From Antedon mediterranea (lineage: Eukaryota; Echinodermata; Crinoidea; Comatulida; Antedonidae), in NCBI RefSeq assembly GCF_964355755.1, contig NC_092679.1, forward strand, positions 22,444,432 through 22,508,431: DNA of 64,000 nucleotides. Reading direction: 5' to 3'. Positions 34,982 to 48,033 of the stretch are shown one piece after another (position 1 is the first letter of the stretch; each line of letters opens with the position of its first letter). Both the position numbers and the translations under genes were made by a program. Below the pieces are notes generated by a model that saw only the letters and a list, made by a program, of their open reading frames with translations, ran no database searches and was not told the origin of the DNA.

Positions 34982-37900
34982 ATGGCAGGAAAGTTCAAAG
35001 TAACAGAAACGAAACCGACATCGAAACGAATTTGTGAGGAGAAATTTAGCTGCTCTGGTGGTGAGGCAAAGTTTTGGTGTGAAAACTGTGGAAGTCGACA
35101 GTGCAGCCTGTGTGAAAGTCAGCTGCACGAATCACGGCCTAAATTTATGTTTCATGAACGGGAGGAAATAATACAGAACCAGTATCCAAAAGGGTTCCAT
35201 GTATGTGAAAAATGGTGTAACCCATATAATGCAGCGTCAGTGAGGTGTGAAGAATGCAGGGCTTTGTTTTGCGAAGAATGCAATAAACATTTTCATACTG
35301 GTAAACTGTCGAAACACCATCGTAAATTAATTCCAAAACCTGTACAAGCAGAAGAAGAGAATTTATTACTATTGTCGGACCCAGATGATGACGACATTCA
35401 AAAGATTCCGGAAGAAAACAGTTCCGATGATTTCCAAACTGGTATAGATTTTGACGATCAACTGCATTCGTTGACATCGTTACCGAATATAGAACAACCG
35501 TCAGATATTTTTACATTGTGTCCGCCACCAGGTCCATTTTTACAAACAACAAAGGGTGCAGCCATTCTTCGTCCAAGTGCAGCAACGTCAACATTTCTTG
35601 ATTGTGATTCGTCTGTAAAATCTTTAAAAAAAACGACCGAAGAACAAGATTTTGAAATGAATCAAAATCGTCAAGCGGCGGTCATCCAACCAAACAGTCA
35701 TTTATCATCGATGGATGAATTAGAAGCGGCGCTTCTTGACCTTGACTCTGGAAACATGGTTGACCATTTTTCAGAGTCTGAGAAAAAGAGCAGTCGACCA
35801 GTTCCGCGACCACGAACGAAGTCTACAAGTGAAAAAGACAAGGAGGACGCTTCTGATGAAATGACTGATCATCAGAATTTGAATCCCGGTTTTCTTCTGG
35901 TTAATGGCGATGAAAAACTTCAGGTGATTGGCAGTTTTCGTCAATTAACAAGCTAAATTTTTAAAATATAGGTCCGAGTTGCAAAAAGACATTGCAATAT
36001 TAGCAAGCTTTTGTTTCGGGACTGTAGACGAAGGACGAATGTTAAATTGAACAAATATAATCCTGATAATTAACGTAAAAGTGTATACTGGGATTATAAG
36101 CATGCGATTATAATCAATCTTTTTTCATCTCCCTTGTCTACCGTCCCAAAATAAAAGGTTGCCAAAAGTACAACTGCTGTACAAATTATTATAAAATTGA
36201 AATGAAAAAAGTTTTACAGGAAAAAATTGTATTCATTGGAATTCATTAAACTGCTTTAACTATATATATTATTGTAGAAGGTATGAAAGGCCCTTAATAA
36301 TGACTGTATTAATTTTGTTTAAATAGGTAAAGTCTGAATTGGACTTACTAGAAAAACTAGGATGCGAAGACCAAGATGTAAAGATTGTGTCAATATTCGG
36401 AAATACTGGCGATGGAAAATCCCACACTTTGAATCATACATTCTTTTCTGGTCAAGAAGTCTTTAAAACGTCCCATCTTCAAGAATCGTGCACAGTTGGT
36501 GTATGGGCAGCCTACGACAACAATCTCAAGGTCGTCACAATCGACACAGAAGGCCTGCTTGGTGTATCGCCCAATGAGAATCAACGTACTAGACTACTAT
36601 TAAAGGTACTTGCGATATCCGATATTGTTATCTATCGTACAAGAGCTGATCGGCTACACAGTGACCTGTTTCGCTTCATCGGAGACGCATCTTTAGCTTA
36701 TCAGAAACATTTCGATAAGGAGTTGAAAATAACAGTGAATCGGATTGGTGAGGATATATCGCTGTCTACCATTGGTCCAGCTGTTTTGGTCTTCCACGAA
36801 ACACAGCATACGGATGTGTTAGGTAAGCACTTGAATTAGGAACTTGTGACAGGAAGGCAAGGATGTTTACCACACCACCACAGTGCCATTACTATCCACA
36901 CTAAACCTATATAGTTTTAATAAGTTCAAATATCAACGGCACATCCTGGGGGAGTGCAAACATATATAATATTAATAGTCTGTCATATCAAAGTAGTTCA
37001 TAACTTTAGCGCCATTCCCACTCCCATTCTCTCACCAAATCGATCCACCCTGAATATTTTTTTTTTTTTTTAGTAGCACACATTTTTCTTTTCCCAGGAT
37101 TTGGTTCAGAAAAGTCAGCCGATATCCTCCTTCGTGAACGTTTTGAAAAAATGCATCTGGATGTCCGAGCGTTTAGTAGCCTCCATTACGTTGGAACGCG
37201 TACCAATAACTTGCCTACAAACTTCAACATACTCCGCGAAAAGTTGGAGGACCAGATCAAAGACAATACTGTGAGGTCGCCAAGACCAGTAGCTATTGTG
37301 TTCAAAGCACTGAGGGTAAATATTTCACTCCGGAGGTCAAAGGTTTTACCTCTTGCTGCCGACACAATCAGTTCCACGCCCCTTAACAGAAATTTAATCT
37401 TTCATACCATATTCAAAGAGGTCACACCACTAATTGTCAATTAAAACTCATGCATACCCGTAAAATCATTTGGCAATCAAACAACACCATTTTCTAAATT
37501 TCAGGTTTTAAATGAAAAGTTCAGTGGAGATATTGAAACTACGCAGCCAAAGACGTTTCCCGACGAATACTTCACGTGTACGAGTCGATGCTTAGCGTGC
37601 CAGAAGCGGTGCGTCAGGTCCATGAACCACAAAGACGAACTGGGACACGATACAGATGGGCGATGCAAGTATCTTCATCAGCATGACAATCGTGTATATA
37701 TTTGCAAGGTATTTCTATTTTTATAATGAGCTATAATTAAGTCGTTTGTGGCTGATCGGTTAAGGCATGGGCGCCGTTTACCGTACCTAAAAAGCTAACA
37801 ATATAGGTAAATACTTGTTTCTTCTTTAGGCCTGTCTAGAAAAGTGTGGTGAAGAAGTTGTAGTCGTGCCCAAGACCTCATCTTGTAATGACTCCGGCTG

Positions 37901-40159
37901 GGTCGGCCTAGCTAAGTACGCTTGGTCAGGGTATGTTCACATATTTCCTCATCTTTATCATTTCTAAAGTTAGTTTATGTTTAGTATAGCACTGTGCAGT
38001 TTAGAATTTATTCTATGCTAAAATAGAACCAAACATGAATGCTCAAAGCCCCTCCCCTTCCTTCCTCTCCCATTCTTCACCTCCCCCTCCCCCTTCTAAA
38101 TGTAAACTGCTATTAAAATCCATCTTATTCTTATGTTTCAGCTATTGGTAAAACACAGTTATTTTTTACCGATTCTGTCTTTTAGATATGTTTTGGAGTG
38201 TCCTAACTGCGGCATCATCTTCCGTAGTCGGCAGTACTGGTATGGCAATCAAGACCCAGTAGATGCCGCTGTCAGGACAGAGATTCGCCATGTGTGGCCT
38301 GGAGTAAGTCATTCAATTCGTCGCAAATCAAAAGTTATAAATACCATTAAAAGGCAATCTGAGAAGTAATCTCTTTGGCATCAGAGCAATGCATATTTTG
38401 GAGGATAGAGACACACAGTAAAGATGATACACAATATAAAATATTTTGTTATTTTTTAGGGTCACATGGTGCTGCAAGGTACGACTGATAATACGAGCAG
38501 AAAGGTGATTGATGGATTGTCATACTTGATCGACTCGGTCAGCTCTGTCAGTAAGAAACCGACCACTATGATAAGCGATTGGATATCAGACCAGATTGCA
38601 CCTACGTATTGGATTCCAAATTCACAGATTGTGGTAAGCTGAAGTTGGTACTGATCTCCAGTTTTCCCACAAAACATAATAACAATAATATAAAAATAAT
38701 AATACGTCGATATATATTATATAGCGCTTAATGCACAACGCCTCTAGGCGTTTCACATTATTATATTACCCTGGTTATGTTTTTGGATCAAGCACGTCTC
38801 GAAACATACTCCCATAATGTTGCAGTCGTAATCAGCGCAATTTTTTATTTGACCTATACCAAATATTGATGAACATACAACCATGCAAATACTGTACTAA
38901 CAAACAAAATAAATTACTAGACTACAAAACTTTCGATATGAATTTCCAAATTAGAAATGTCACAGACCACTTATTTCGTTTCATAGAATTGTCAAAAGTG
39001 TGAATTAAGTTTTGAAACCGACGAGAAAAAGCATCACTGTCGCGTTTGTGGTAATGGGTTCTGTGACGAATGTTCAAGTAAGAAACTACCGGTACCAGAG
39101 AAAGGATGGGGTGAAGCCCCGGTCAGGGTGTGTGATGACTGCTATGAGATACGATCAAAACAAGGTATACAACATTACAATACGATTCCCAAAGCCCTCG
39201 GTTTAAAGCTCTGTCTACACTATCAAATTTTATGTGACAAAAATATGTGATGTGCCGATATGGACATGTATCACTACCATATTTGGGCACGTCACACTTT
39301 TTTTGTCAAACTAATTTGATAGTGTAGCGAGAGCTTAATACCAACTGTAATAGCTGAAGTAACTCAAGCATGAGCAAGAGTCGCGTCAAAGAGATACTAC
39401 TGAACAATCTTCTATCCAACAAGTTACCATTTTATCTTCTTCAGTGTTAGAGGTCCAGGAAGATGGAACAGAACAGCCTCCAGTAATGGCAAGAAAAGTG
39501 GGTGAAGCATTTCAAAATACTTTAGGAATGGTGGCCAATGTGATGGTGTACCCAAAAGGTAAAATATTTACTTCAAACTGTCCAAACTTGGAATAATGAA
39601 ATATCTGGAGACTTTTAAATGCCTGGCCAAATCATAGAGTGCTATACATGCAAACATAGATTTGAAATCTTTGCCAATAGATAATGTATTTTCTGGCCTT
39701 TAGAAATACTGTACTGTAATCTATGGTAAATGTATGGGATGTTTTTGTATCCAGACGTATCGGGAGAAATTGTACCTTTAGGAGATGGGAGATGATTCAA
39801 AATATCTGATAATTGGGAGATTTTGAAATTCCATGTAATAGGTTGAAAACAACCAATAAACATATTAACCTGGCCCACGATTTTCTCTTCCGACAATAAA
39901 AATAATCTGGGTTTTCTCCAACAATTTAGATTATCTACTCGATGCAGCCAGGCCAGTTTACTGGGTACCCAATGAAGAGATAACCAATTGTATATGCTGT
40001 CAGAATGAGTTTACCCCCAAGATACGCATACACCACTGCAGGGCTTGCGGCCAAGGAGTGTGCGGAGACTGCTCTAAGAATACCAAGCCAGTGCCATCAA
40101 GAGGATGGGACCAGCCAGTAAGAGTCTGTAATAAATGCAATGAAAAAGAGAGTCTATGA
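34982..40159 (+). CDS. ZFYVE1: ZFYVE1 / DFCP1, double FYVE-domain NTPase
   Basis: Ten coding exons, 924 aa: 34982-35923, 36327-36822, 37098-37315, 37505-37708, 37830-37930, 38186-38303, 38460-38633, 38987-39164, 39445-39558, 39930-40159. Phases close. The ATG at 34982 has A at -3 and G at +4; the longer open frame upstream starts at a GTG. The N-terminus has two B-box-like zinc clusters (CENCGSRQCSLCESQLH; CEECRALFCEECNKHFH). An acidic linker of about 190 aa, not in the human protein (777 aa), follows. The P-loop domain contains GNTGDGKS (339-346), TIDTEGLLG and VIYRTRADRLH. A Cys-rich middle follows (CPNCGIIFRSRQYW). Two FYVE fingers have KHHCRVCG (about 768) and HHCRACG (about 877). The protein binds PI3P and ER at omegasomes and hydrolyses ATP (family knowledge). 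Confidence 0.97.
36935..37065. mobile_element. Possible short hAT-like remnant in ZFYVE1 intron 2
   Basis: catcctgggggagtg ... atataatattaatagtctgt ... tcgatccaccctg. The ataatattaataatctgtc core also occurs near 27535 in NXF1, next to gaatccaggattttt. Similar elements in both introns are likely, but the ends are poor. Confidence 0.3.
38697..38760 (-). repeat. SINE-like 3' tail with AAT repeat
   Basis: aataataatacgtcgatata and tatatagcgcttaatgcac, ending cctctaggcg: the reverse orientation of the tail seen at 5970-6047. Confidence 0.4.
39204..39337. mobile_element. MITE-B copy in ZFYVE1 intron 8
   Basis: Intact short copy: taaagctctgtctacactat at the left, aatttgatagtgtagcgaga and gctta at the right, interior accatatttgggcacgtcac. 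Confidence 0.88.
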
Positions 40160-40232
40160 TGAAGATGTATTTAAAAGCAATGTAAAGGGATTATTAAGTT
40201 TTCATTAAGGGCATGTTCAGACTGTTAAATGC

Positions 40233-40238
40233 AATAAA
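40233..40238 (+). terminator. Candidate ZFYVE1 polyadenylation signal
   Basis: AATAAA 73 bp after the ZFYVE1 stop codon. Later hexamers exist, so the site used is uncertain. Confidence 0.45.
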
Positions 40239-41169
40239 TGGAGATTTATTATTAATGCCTTGTTCAGATGGCAGTTTCCATGAAATTGCTGGTCTGTCTC
40301 CGCTTCAACTTAACTATGTGGTCCGATACAGTAATTAATAATGACAATATTTGGTGTGGAAGCTATTGGCATGGTCGACTGTGCTTCAAATTTGCTTTTT
40401 CTTGTTGACATGGTCAACAATGCATCTAATTCAGTTTCTTTTGCCAACCCTGCCAATAGAAATCCATAAATTACACACACATGGATGACTGAACCACATG
40501 GATTATTACATTGTGTTTTCAATCCAATTTGCCATGAAGAAGTGTGCTTGGAAATAATGCAATTTTTCGTCAACGGTGTGTGTGTGATTTGATTGGTTTA
40601 ATGTTACGCATGTTTATTAGTACAGTATGATCATGTAACGAATGTTTTAAAGAAATTAAGTGAAGTTATTATTTGCCGATATTTTTTTTAGGATTGGGGG
40701 TGGGGAGGTTGGGTTCTCTGTAAAACACAAACATTTTATTTAACATAGTGTTATCTACGGTTTGTACTCTTCAAATAATTTTAAGGAAATAGACATAAAT
40801 GTAAGTCTATAAGTTACGGTAAAGTAACTAATATAATTCATTGGATAAAATATGCAATATATATGTAAATAATAATAATTTACATACAGTTAGAAGAATA
40901 TAATGAATTGATTTTATGTATAATTATCAACATTAATTTGTATCTTTCAAAATATTTTTTGTTTTATAAATTATGTACTGAAACAATATTAAGTGTATTT
41001 CAGATTTTAAAGTATTTAATCCAGTAATATTTATTACTTACTAAAACCACTTAAGTTCAGTTAGTACTTTCATTTTTACTATAAAATACATTTACACATT
41101 TAACTATATGTTATTGTGATCTTCACCTTAATCAGATTAAAAATCACAAAAAATTTTTAGTGGTATTGC

Positions 41170-41365
41170 ATACATGCACACGTTTCATATAAAAGCTTGT
41201 CTCATACTTGATGCAAAGGAACGACGTACAGTAGGCACAATGCAAGTGAGCTGACCAATCACAAGTGGAAACTTTGGATGATCCATCATGTTGTGATTGG
41301 TCAAATTACTTGTAACACTTTTACGTCCTTGCGTTGCGTGGAAGTAGGATCCAACAAGCATTAAT
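41170..41365. mobile_element. Degenerate MITE-A copy
   Basis: gaccaatcacaagtgg, gttgtgattggtcaaat and tacgtccttgcgttgcgtgg match MITE-A. The ends (aagcttgtctcatacttg / aagtaggatccaacaagc) are diverged. Confidence 0.55.
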
Positions 41366-41882
41366 GGCCCTGACAAGCACTCCAAATCTGAAAATCCCTT
41401 CTCCATCAATGGGACAATCTTATCAGGTGAAAGATTAAAACAAATCTAACATGATTTTACAGTGCTGGCAATACTGCCAGAAATATATGTGTGTAATACT
41501 ATTTAACCAAATAGCTGTATGGCATTTTTCAGACATCTTTTTGGATATAACAATAAATATATACAACAATTATCAAGGTTTTCTTTTGTTTATTTATTCA
41601 TTCTTGAAAAAGGTGTACAATTTATCTATATATAATATAAATAAATTTTTTTTTAAATGATGCATTTAAAAAAGTTATTACATAAATAAAAGATATGGTG
41701 TGAATAATCATGATTAAAATGATAATAAAATATAAAATTTAAAAATTAACAAAGTAATAAAAGTTTTTTTTTAAAGACTAGGGCTACTATTCCTATTTAT
41801 GAGTACATAAAGTTAATGTCCATGTGTTGATGTTGAGGCAAGACAAGAGACGTATGGTATACCTGTCCAGTTACTTTTATAT

Positions 41883-42065
41883 TAAGCGTGGTTCCCACTA
41901 GCGACGCAACACAAGGACGTAACGCAACGCAAGTGAATTGACCAATCACAAGCGATGGCTTATTCGCTTGTGATTGCTAACTGTCTATAACTTTGCTTGT
42001 CATTGGTTAAAACGCTTGCGTTGCGTTTACGTCCTTGCGTTACGTTCTAGTGGGAACCAAGCTTA
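41883..42065. mobile_element. Best MITE-A copy
   Basis: Terminal inverted repeats ttaagcgtggttcccactag / ctagtgggaaccaagcttaa (one mismatch), flanked by ta on both sides, so a TA target duplication (Tc1/mariner-like) is plausible. The interior has accaatcacaagcgatgg and tcattggttaaaacg. Non-coding. Confidence 0.85.
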
Positions 42066-42285
42066 ATACTAAAGATACAGTACTACAGCTAGTCTCTCAT
42101 AGGCTAGAACCCATTGGATTAATTTTGACTATTATTTTTTTCATGTTTTTAGTTCATAACAAAATAAAGTGAAAACATTATGCACATAGCAGTATAAACA
42201 TTTTCTCATTTGAATCACCCTTTGGTTCTGGTCGTTTAAAAAAATTGAAAGCTAACTATTATGAGGATAACCACAGTAACGAGGG

Positions 42286-45200
42286 TCATAACGAATACCA
42301 GTCCAGTTGCTTCTGTGTTGCCAGCAGAAGGCCAGGGCTTGCAGCCCAGTCAGTGGAGTAGATGATAGATGGTAAGGTCTGCTTGGAGGCTGGCAGAGGT
42401 GGTGGGATTGTGTTCAGTAGGTTGCCGGTATTCAGGCTCCACATTCTGGTGAAGCAATCCTGACCAACTATAGAAAAAAGAAACGCATATCAAGGCCACA
42501 GCAAGAGGTTAAAAACAGACAAGGCAAAAATGCTTTAAATATACAGTAATTATTGATATAAAATGACGATCTGTGCTGGGGAATAGTGAGTAGTGAAATT
42601 GAAAATTTCAGACGAGGCGAAAGATTATGGTAATTTTCCTTCCAGTGTAAATTTTGTCAGATTACATAAGAAAGTACAAAATATATGTTGTGTTGTTAAG
42701 TGTCCTGAAAGGTTTGTCTTTATTTAGAGGGGTCTTTAAAGGTAAACCAAATTTAAAAGCTTACCAGTGTAGAGAATATTTTCTGTTGAATCTATCTGGA
42801 AAGGTAAATGTCTAAGCTGATTGTTATTGCCATGGTATTCTCTAACAACGGCACACATTCTTATATCCCACATTTTTATCTGAAAAAATACAAAACATTC
42901 TACAGTATAATAAACAAAAAAATGGATTATGTAACCTACAAGTTAAGTGGGAAAAAAGAAAATACATTTTTTTATATTCAAGAAATTTCTTTAAAAAAAA
43001 ATGTACTACCTTTCCAGACATATCACTTGCAACGATATAATTTTCATCATTCAGAAGTTTCAGACAGCACACAGAGGTTTTGTGAAGGAGTGTTGATGCA
43101 ACATTTCTTCTGTGATTGGACGGAGTTCGAAAGTCAAAACTAAATATTTCACCACGTTTTGTTCCATTGTAGAGAAGTGGTGCCTGTGGAAAGTAAAATG
43201 GGTAAATTTAATTCTAATAATACTAATAAAATAAAGGATAACTCATAACAGCGACGAGTCATCTTTTCGAGAGAACATTATACATATTTAATTAGGACCT
43301 AAAAACTACGCCCGATGCTATTTCAAGACGATTCATCTGATCTTTACAAAGGTTTTCAGAAAGACATTTTTAAATAGTAAAAGCAAATTAGAAAGTCCTA
43401 GGCTACCAGTTTTCTGATAATCTAACACACTTACAGATTTAGCGAAGGCTTGACAGAAAACTTCAGTTCCATTAGTGTTTATTTTGGTCTTCACTGAGGT
43501 CATGATATCAACAACATAAGACTTTCTACCACCTTGGTTTTTTACAATGAAAAAAAAAAAAGAAATAAACAAATATGTTGCTATTCATTTTAATTCATTA
43601 TATGATGTGACATGATGTTTCCTTGTTAAATTGAATTTAATACTTTTTAAATTTAAGTGGTACCCACTTTTTTGTTGGCCCATGATTTTTCTCTTGGGGT
43701 ATTTGCTAAATTTTTAATAAATAAATAAATCTAACAGACTGCATTACAATAAATTATTTATTCAGTTAATCTATTTACTAGGTGGTGATTTTGTAGGAGC
43801 GGATCCCGGTGCTTGCATTAAGGGCGCGCACTTCCCACTTTTGACAGCGAAAGTGAAATTATGAACAACAAATTACCAACACAAAGGTGATTAGGAAACA
43901 TTTTGTTATAACTCCATGACGACGTCCAAACCATGCCGTATGCGGATTGGTTGTACAGAATAACATGAAGCGAGTTAGGACTTCGCTCAAACAGTTGTAT
44001 TTGACTTGTGTGACCACCAGATATTGTGTATCTATTTTTAGATTTAGGAATATAATATCATTCATATTACACTATACTATGTATACAGTCAATTCTTTGC
44101 TGTAACCTTTGACCTGATAGAGATACAGGATAGTAGAAAGGGACATTTTTAGTTTAGTAATATTTCATAGCAATATAATACCTACTGTACCATTCATAAT
44201 ATTTAATTGTACAGTATAAGTAAATGAATTGTTGTAACCTTTGACATTTTAAGGTCATTGATAATAGTTTATTTTACAATTGGTGAGTCCTGTCTTCATT
44301 CTGAACGTAGGGGAATAAGCTGTTAGGAGCTCATTGTACTAAGCCTCGGCATTATATGGTAGGGTGGCCAGTTCCTTTCCACGCTGCCTTTTTTCTCCCT
44401 AGTATTTTCAACTAGGTACTCATTTACTGGGGGTTGTCGGGAATTGAACCCGGGTCTATCTGTATGTCAAGTGTCCTAACCACTCGGCTATCCAACTCCA
44501 CAGTACAATAAAAGGATACAAAATATGATTGTCCTGATTCTCATCCACAGACACCCAGCTTGCACTTGTAACCTTTAATGCAAAAAACCTAATAATAACT
44601 TCTAACTGTACATGAACAACAGTATATTAAGAGAAGGTAGCAGGTCAAGTTGGCCTCACATCAAGACGGCCTCACATCAAGTCGGCCCCAAGTCAAGTTG
44701 GCCCTCACATCAAGATGGCTTCACATCAAGTAAGCCCCAAGTCAAGTCGGCCCCAAGTCAAGTCGGCCCTCACATCAAGTCAGCCCCAAGTCAAGACGGC
44801 TCTAAGTCAAGACGGCTCTAAGTCAAGCCGGCCCCACATCAAGTCGTCCAAAATTCAAGTCATCCTCAATTTTTTGGATAGTTATATAAAATACCTACCT
44901 TTGAACATTTTGTTCCAACACAGTTTATTTTTTTCCAGTTTATAAGATCGATTTGCGACGCATTGTGTTTGTTTGTAGTAACAGTAGCCTGCCAAAACCT
45001 AAGTGATATGGCAAGTGATAATGCAATTAAATTATATTTAAATCAGGTGGCATAAATATTTATAAAACCTAATTCAAAATGAGTCTATAGAAAGTTTGAT
45101 AAATGATAGATGTATATATTATTTATATATAAATAGATAGAGCAATATACCTATGGAAGCGACTATCAGATATTATTGTTAGGATTTTCTCTTGGTGTTT

Positions 45201-46823
45201 ATCCGTCTGAAATAATAAACAATAAATGAACTTAAAAGAAAATTTTGACAAGAACAGAAAATTATGAATGGACTTGTGAATTGCAAGTACAGGTATTGAA
45301 ACCGAGGTACGGCTACAATTAAACTTGACCAGAACACTTTCCCAAAGAAGCACTGGTTTACTGAACGTCCTTAGTCGAGAAAACTTTTCAAACCGCCAGA
45401 ACTTGAAAATGTTCCGATATAAACTTGACACAACTAAAATTTAAAGTTAACACCAACCTGTAGTACATTCATGTATCCAGGCTCTCCATAGCGAACTGTG
45501 TCAGGACATGTTAATATTTGGTGGGATGATTGTGTGGACATCCTGGCAACACATGCTTCATGGCACTGCCTAAAAAAACAAACCATTATAAACGATGCTC
45601 TACATATAGTTAGTGTAAAAAACAGCTACTAAAAATTGACATTACCTTTCATATGATAAAGATGACAATTTTCCTTGTTGTCTTTGGTTGAAAATTAGAT
45701 TTATGGACGGAATTGTAGATGTCTTCATAAAATCATTCTAAAATGAAGAACGTATTCTTATCTAAATTGGTATTGATCAAAAATAAAAAGTAATGCATGC
45801 TCTTATAGTAACGACAACCCAATACATTTTAATAGTTTAAAATGAATGATAAATTGAATAATGATAAATAAATTGTGTAAAGCAATTATTTTTACAAGTC
45901 ATATTTTTGCAATTACTTGTAAAAGGAGTAGTTCTACTGTATAGCTTCCTAAACTCAAAACTCACTGGGGAACTTTGGTCATGTATGCTGTTTGAGTGTA
46001 ACAGTTCTAGCCGTCTTTTTTCTGCCTCTTTCTTTCGTATGTTCTCTTCACTGTAAGGATTGTTGGTGTTATGGCCTTGAAAAACTCGGAAATATCGATT
46101 TTTAACAGGATCGTAATAAAAACCTGGAATATGTAAGATTTAGTTAAGAAAAACTAAACTTTTAGTATGATGTTTTATTTTAAATAACTTTGAAAGGTTT
46201 GTGAACAATTTTATTGTTAGAGCATACCAAAAAGGGTTTATGGGGGCGTGTGTGCCAATTACAATATTAACCAAAACCCTCTTTTATGCTACTGTACTTC
46301 AAAGGATATGTCTTCCAATATTTGATGAATTTGACGATGTTATTGCTGATGACGCACCATTTCTTTCATTGCACTGCCCTCTACTAATTGCCTGCTGATG
46401 GTCTTGACTACCACTGTTCTTGGAACTAGACCTTGGCTGGTGTTTTATGCTATCAGACGTCAGCCTCTCGTTACTACCATGGTGATAATCTTGCCTAGGA
46501 CTAGGCCCTAGCTGTTGATGTACGTCCTCCTGCATCAGCCTCTCCCTACCACCCTGATTCTCTTGCCTAGGACCTCTCTGTTGATAATCCAAGTTTTCAC
46601 TCTGCATCGGCCTTTCCCTGCCACCATGAACGAGATGCCCTGAGCTAGGACCTGCCTGCCCCTCCCCATTGTGTGTTGCATTCCTCCAGTGCATTCTTCG
46701 TTTCCTTCCCTCGGTTCTTGACTGTTCATTAATGTTAGGCCTTTTACTATCGACATCATCATTATTTCTTGTGTAGTTATCTTCTCTCTTATTTCGCCAT
46801 GTCCACCACTGCTTCTTTGGCAT
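42286..46823 (-). CDS. DCAF4: DCAF4 (WDR21), CUL4-DDB1 associated WD40 receptor
   Basis: Twelve coding exons (minus), 592 aa: 46358-46823, 45966-46123, 45646-45737, 45458-45569, 45151-45206, 44899-44998, 44502-44572, 43877-44031, 43435-43532, 43010-43183, 42765-42879, 42286-42467. Phases close. Exon 1 starts MPKKQWWTWRNKRED and codes a Gln/Arg/Ser-rich disordered tail longer than in human DCAF4 (495 aa). Exon 2 holds the signature GFYYDPVKNRYFRVFQGHN. The rest is a WD40 propeller, for example NYIVASDMSGKIKMWDIR and VGQDCFTRMWSLNTG. DCAF4 recruits substrates to CRL4 ubiquitin ligase (family knowledge). Less certain joins: the exon 1 donor (aatg|gtgcgt), exon 6 acceptor (cttag|gttttgg) and the weak exon 7 donor (ct|gtggag) next to a SINE. 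Confidence 0.92.
44240..44502 (-). mobile_element. tRNA-derived SINE (SINE-2) in DCAF4 intron 7
   Basis: On the minus strand the head reads ggagttggatagccgagtgg, ttaggacacttgac and the B box cccgggttcaattcccgac. Then come ccagtaaatgagtacctagt and a body running towards 44240. It is a different head from SINE-1. Its 5' end touches the DCAF4 exon 7 boundary. Confidence 0.75.
44641..44862. repeat. Minisatellite in DCAF4 intron 6
   Basis: Short units of the type caagtcggccccaagt and cacatcaagacggcc, about 15-17 bp, repeated roughly 14 times. The ORF reading through is a by-product. Confidence 0.85.
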
Positions 46824-47887
46824 TTTCAAAAAAAAATCTAATCTATGAATCTAAGTTTTTCTCAAAATCTGTAAGAGAATGTTGAAAAATGGAAAAATCA
46901 TAAGAAAAAAGAAATATTGTACTTTTACTCATTGAAACATTAATAAAATATTTTATTAGTTTAAGGTACTAACTGGACAAGAATATGAGTACAGTAGGCC
47001 TCCTACACAGAAGTTGTAAGTTAAACTGTTAATCAATAATGCACTACGGTACAAATAGTAGGACGAAACGACTCTGTACACTTCAATGAAGAAAGAATAA
47101 GACCGTACTTGCGGATGCTGATCAGCCTGGAAGACTGGCTTAGGCCTACGAAAGCAAATTCTCTTAATTCGCTGGGTGTAACACGATTTACAGAGTAAAC
47201 ATTATTTCAGTTATTTAAAGGGGGATGTTTTTAAAGTTTTTTTTAATAGAATGATTAAAAAACAACCGATAAATAGGACACTTACAATTGAAAAACTTTG
47301 TTTTCCATAAAAACACTCCACATATGGCGGCCCTCTACAGTTTAGATTTTACTAATTTTTAGGTACCAATTTGGTTCCCGAATAACGCCTACAATATGCT
47401 AAATGATACCAAATTGGTAGGTTGCTATTGTATTCACGAACTTTATATTAGGCCTATGAGGTTACGATAAAGCGCCTTACATAGGCGCGATTTATAAATA
47501 AAATGAAGGATGCCATGCTAAAGGTTGGGTATAACTATAATAACATAAACAAGAACTACTTCACGTCTCGTATTTCATATTCATTTTAATACATACAATC
47601 AATACACAAGTCTGGTGTCAATTGTTTACTTTATCGTTTATTTATTACAATAACATAAAGTAAAAAACAACAGACAGACAGACAGGGGCAGATAAAGCAA
47701 AATACACCGACACGGTGAGCCTCGTATTATATCATACTACAAAATACTGGTGACTGGACTGTAATTAATGGACTACAAGGATCCGCGCTGCGCACTGGAA
47801 AGCCATAATGAAAATATACTTTTTGAATAACAAATGAAATGGTCAAATCATTATCCCGGATACTCCGCTGTGTATATAAATGCTGTG
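46824..47887. other. DCAF4 upstream region
   Basis: Should contain the DCAF4 promoter and 5' UTR. A small imperfect inverted pair (taccaatttggttcc / gataccaaattggta) spans 47362-47423. No other gene is seen. Confidence 0.4.
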
Positions 47888-48033
47888 TAAAGCTCTGTCT
47901 ACACTATCAAACGTTATGCGACAAAAGATGTGATGTGCGCATGTACTTTATTTAGGAATATCACTACCATAATAGTTCGGTAGGCCTACACTTTTTTTGT
48001 GTCAAACTAGTTTGATAGTGTAGACAGAGCTTA
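47888..48033. mobile_element. MITE-B copy
   Basis: Well-preserved ends taaagctctgtctacactat and agtgtagacagagctta. Interior gatgtgatgtgcgcatg and aggaatatcactaccat. Confidence 0.88.

Larger units (their letters stand above)
40240..42285. other. Convergent intergenic region, ZFYVE1 / DCAF4
   Basis: About 2.1 kb between the two stop codons. It holds both 3' UTRs and two MITE-A copies. No other gene is seen. Confidence 0.5.

Noticed and set aside
44420-44500. Functional tRNA gene
   Set aside because: A- and B-box-like motifs are present, but the cloverleaf is poor and a SINE body follows. Annotated as SINE-2.
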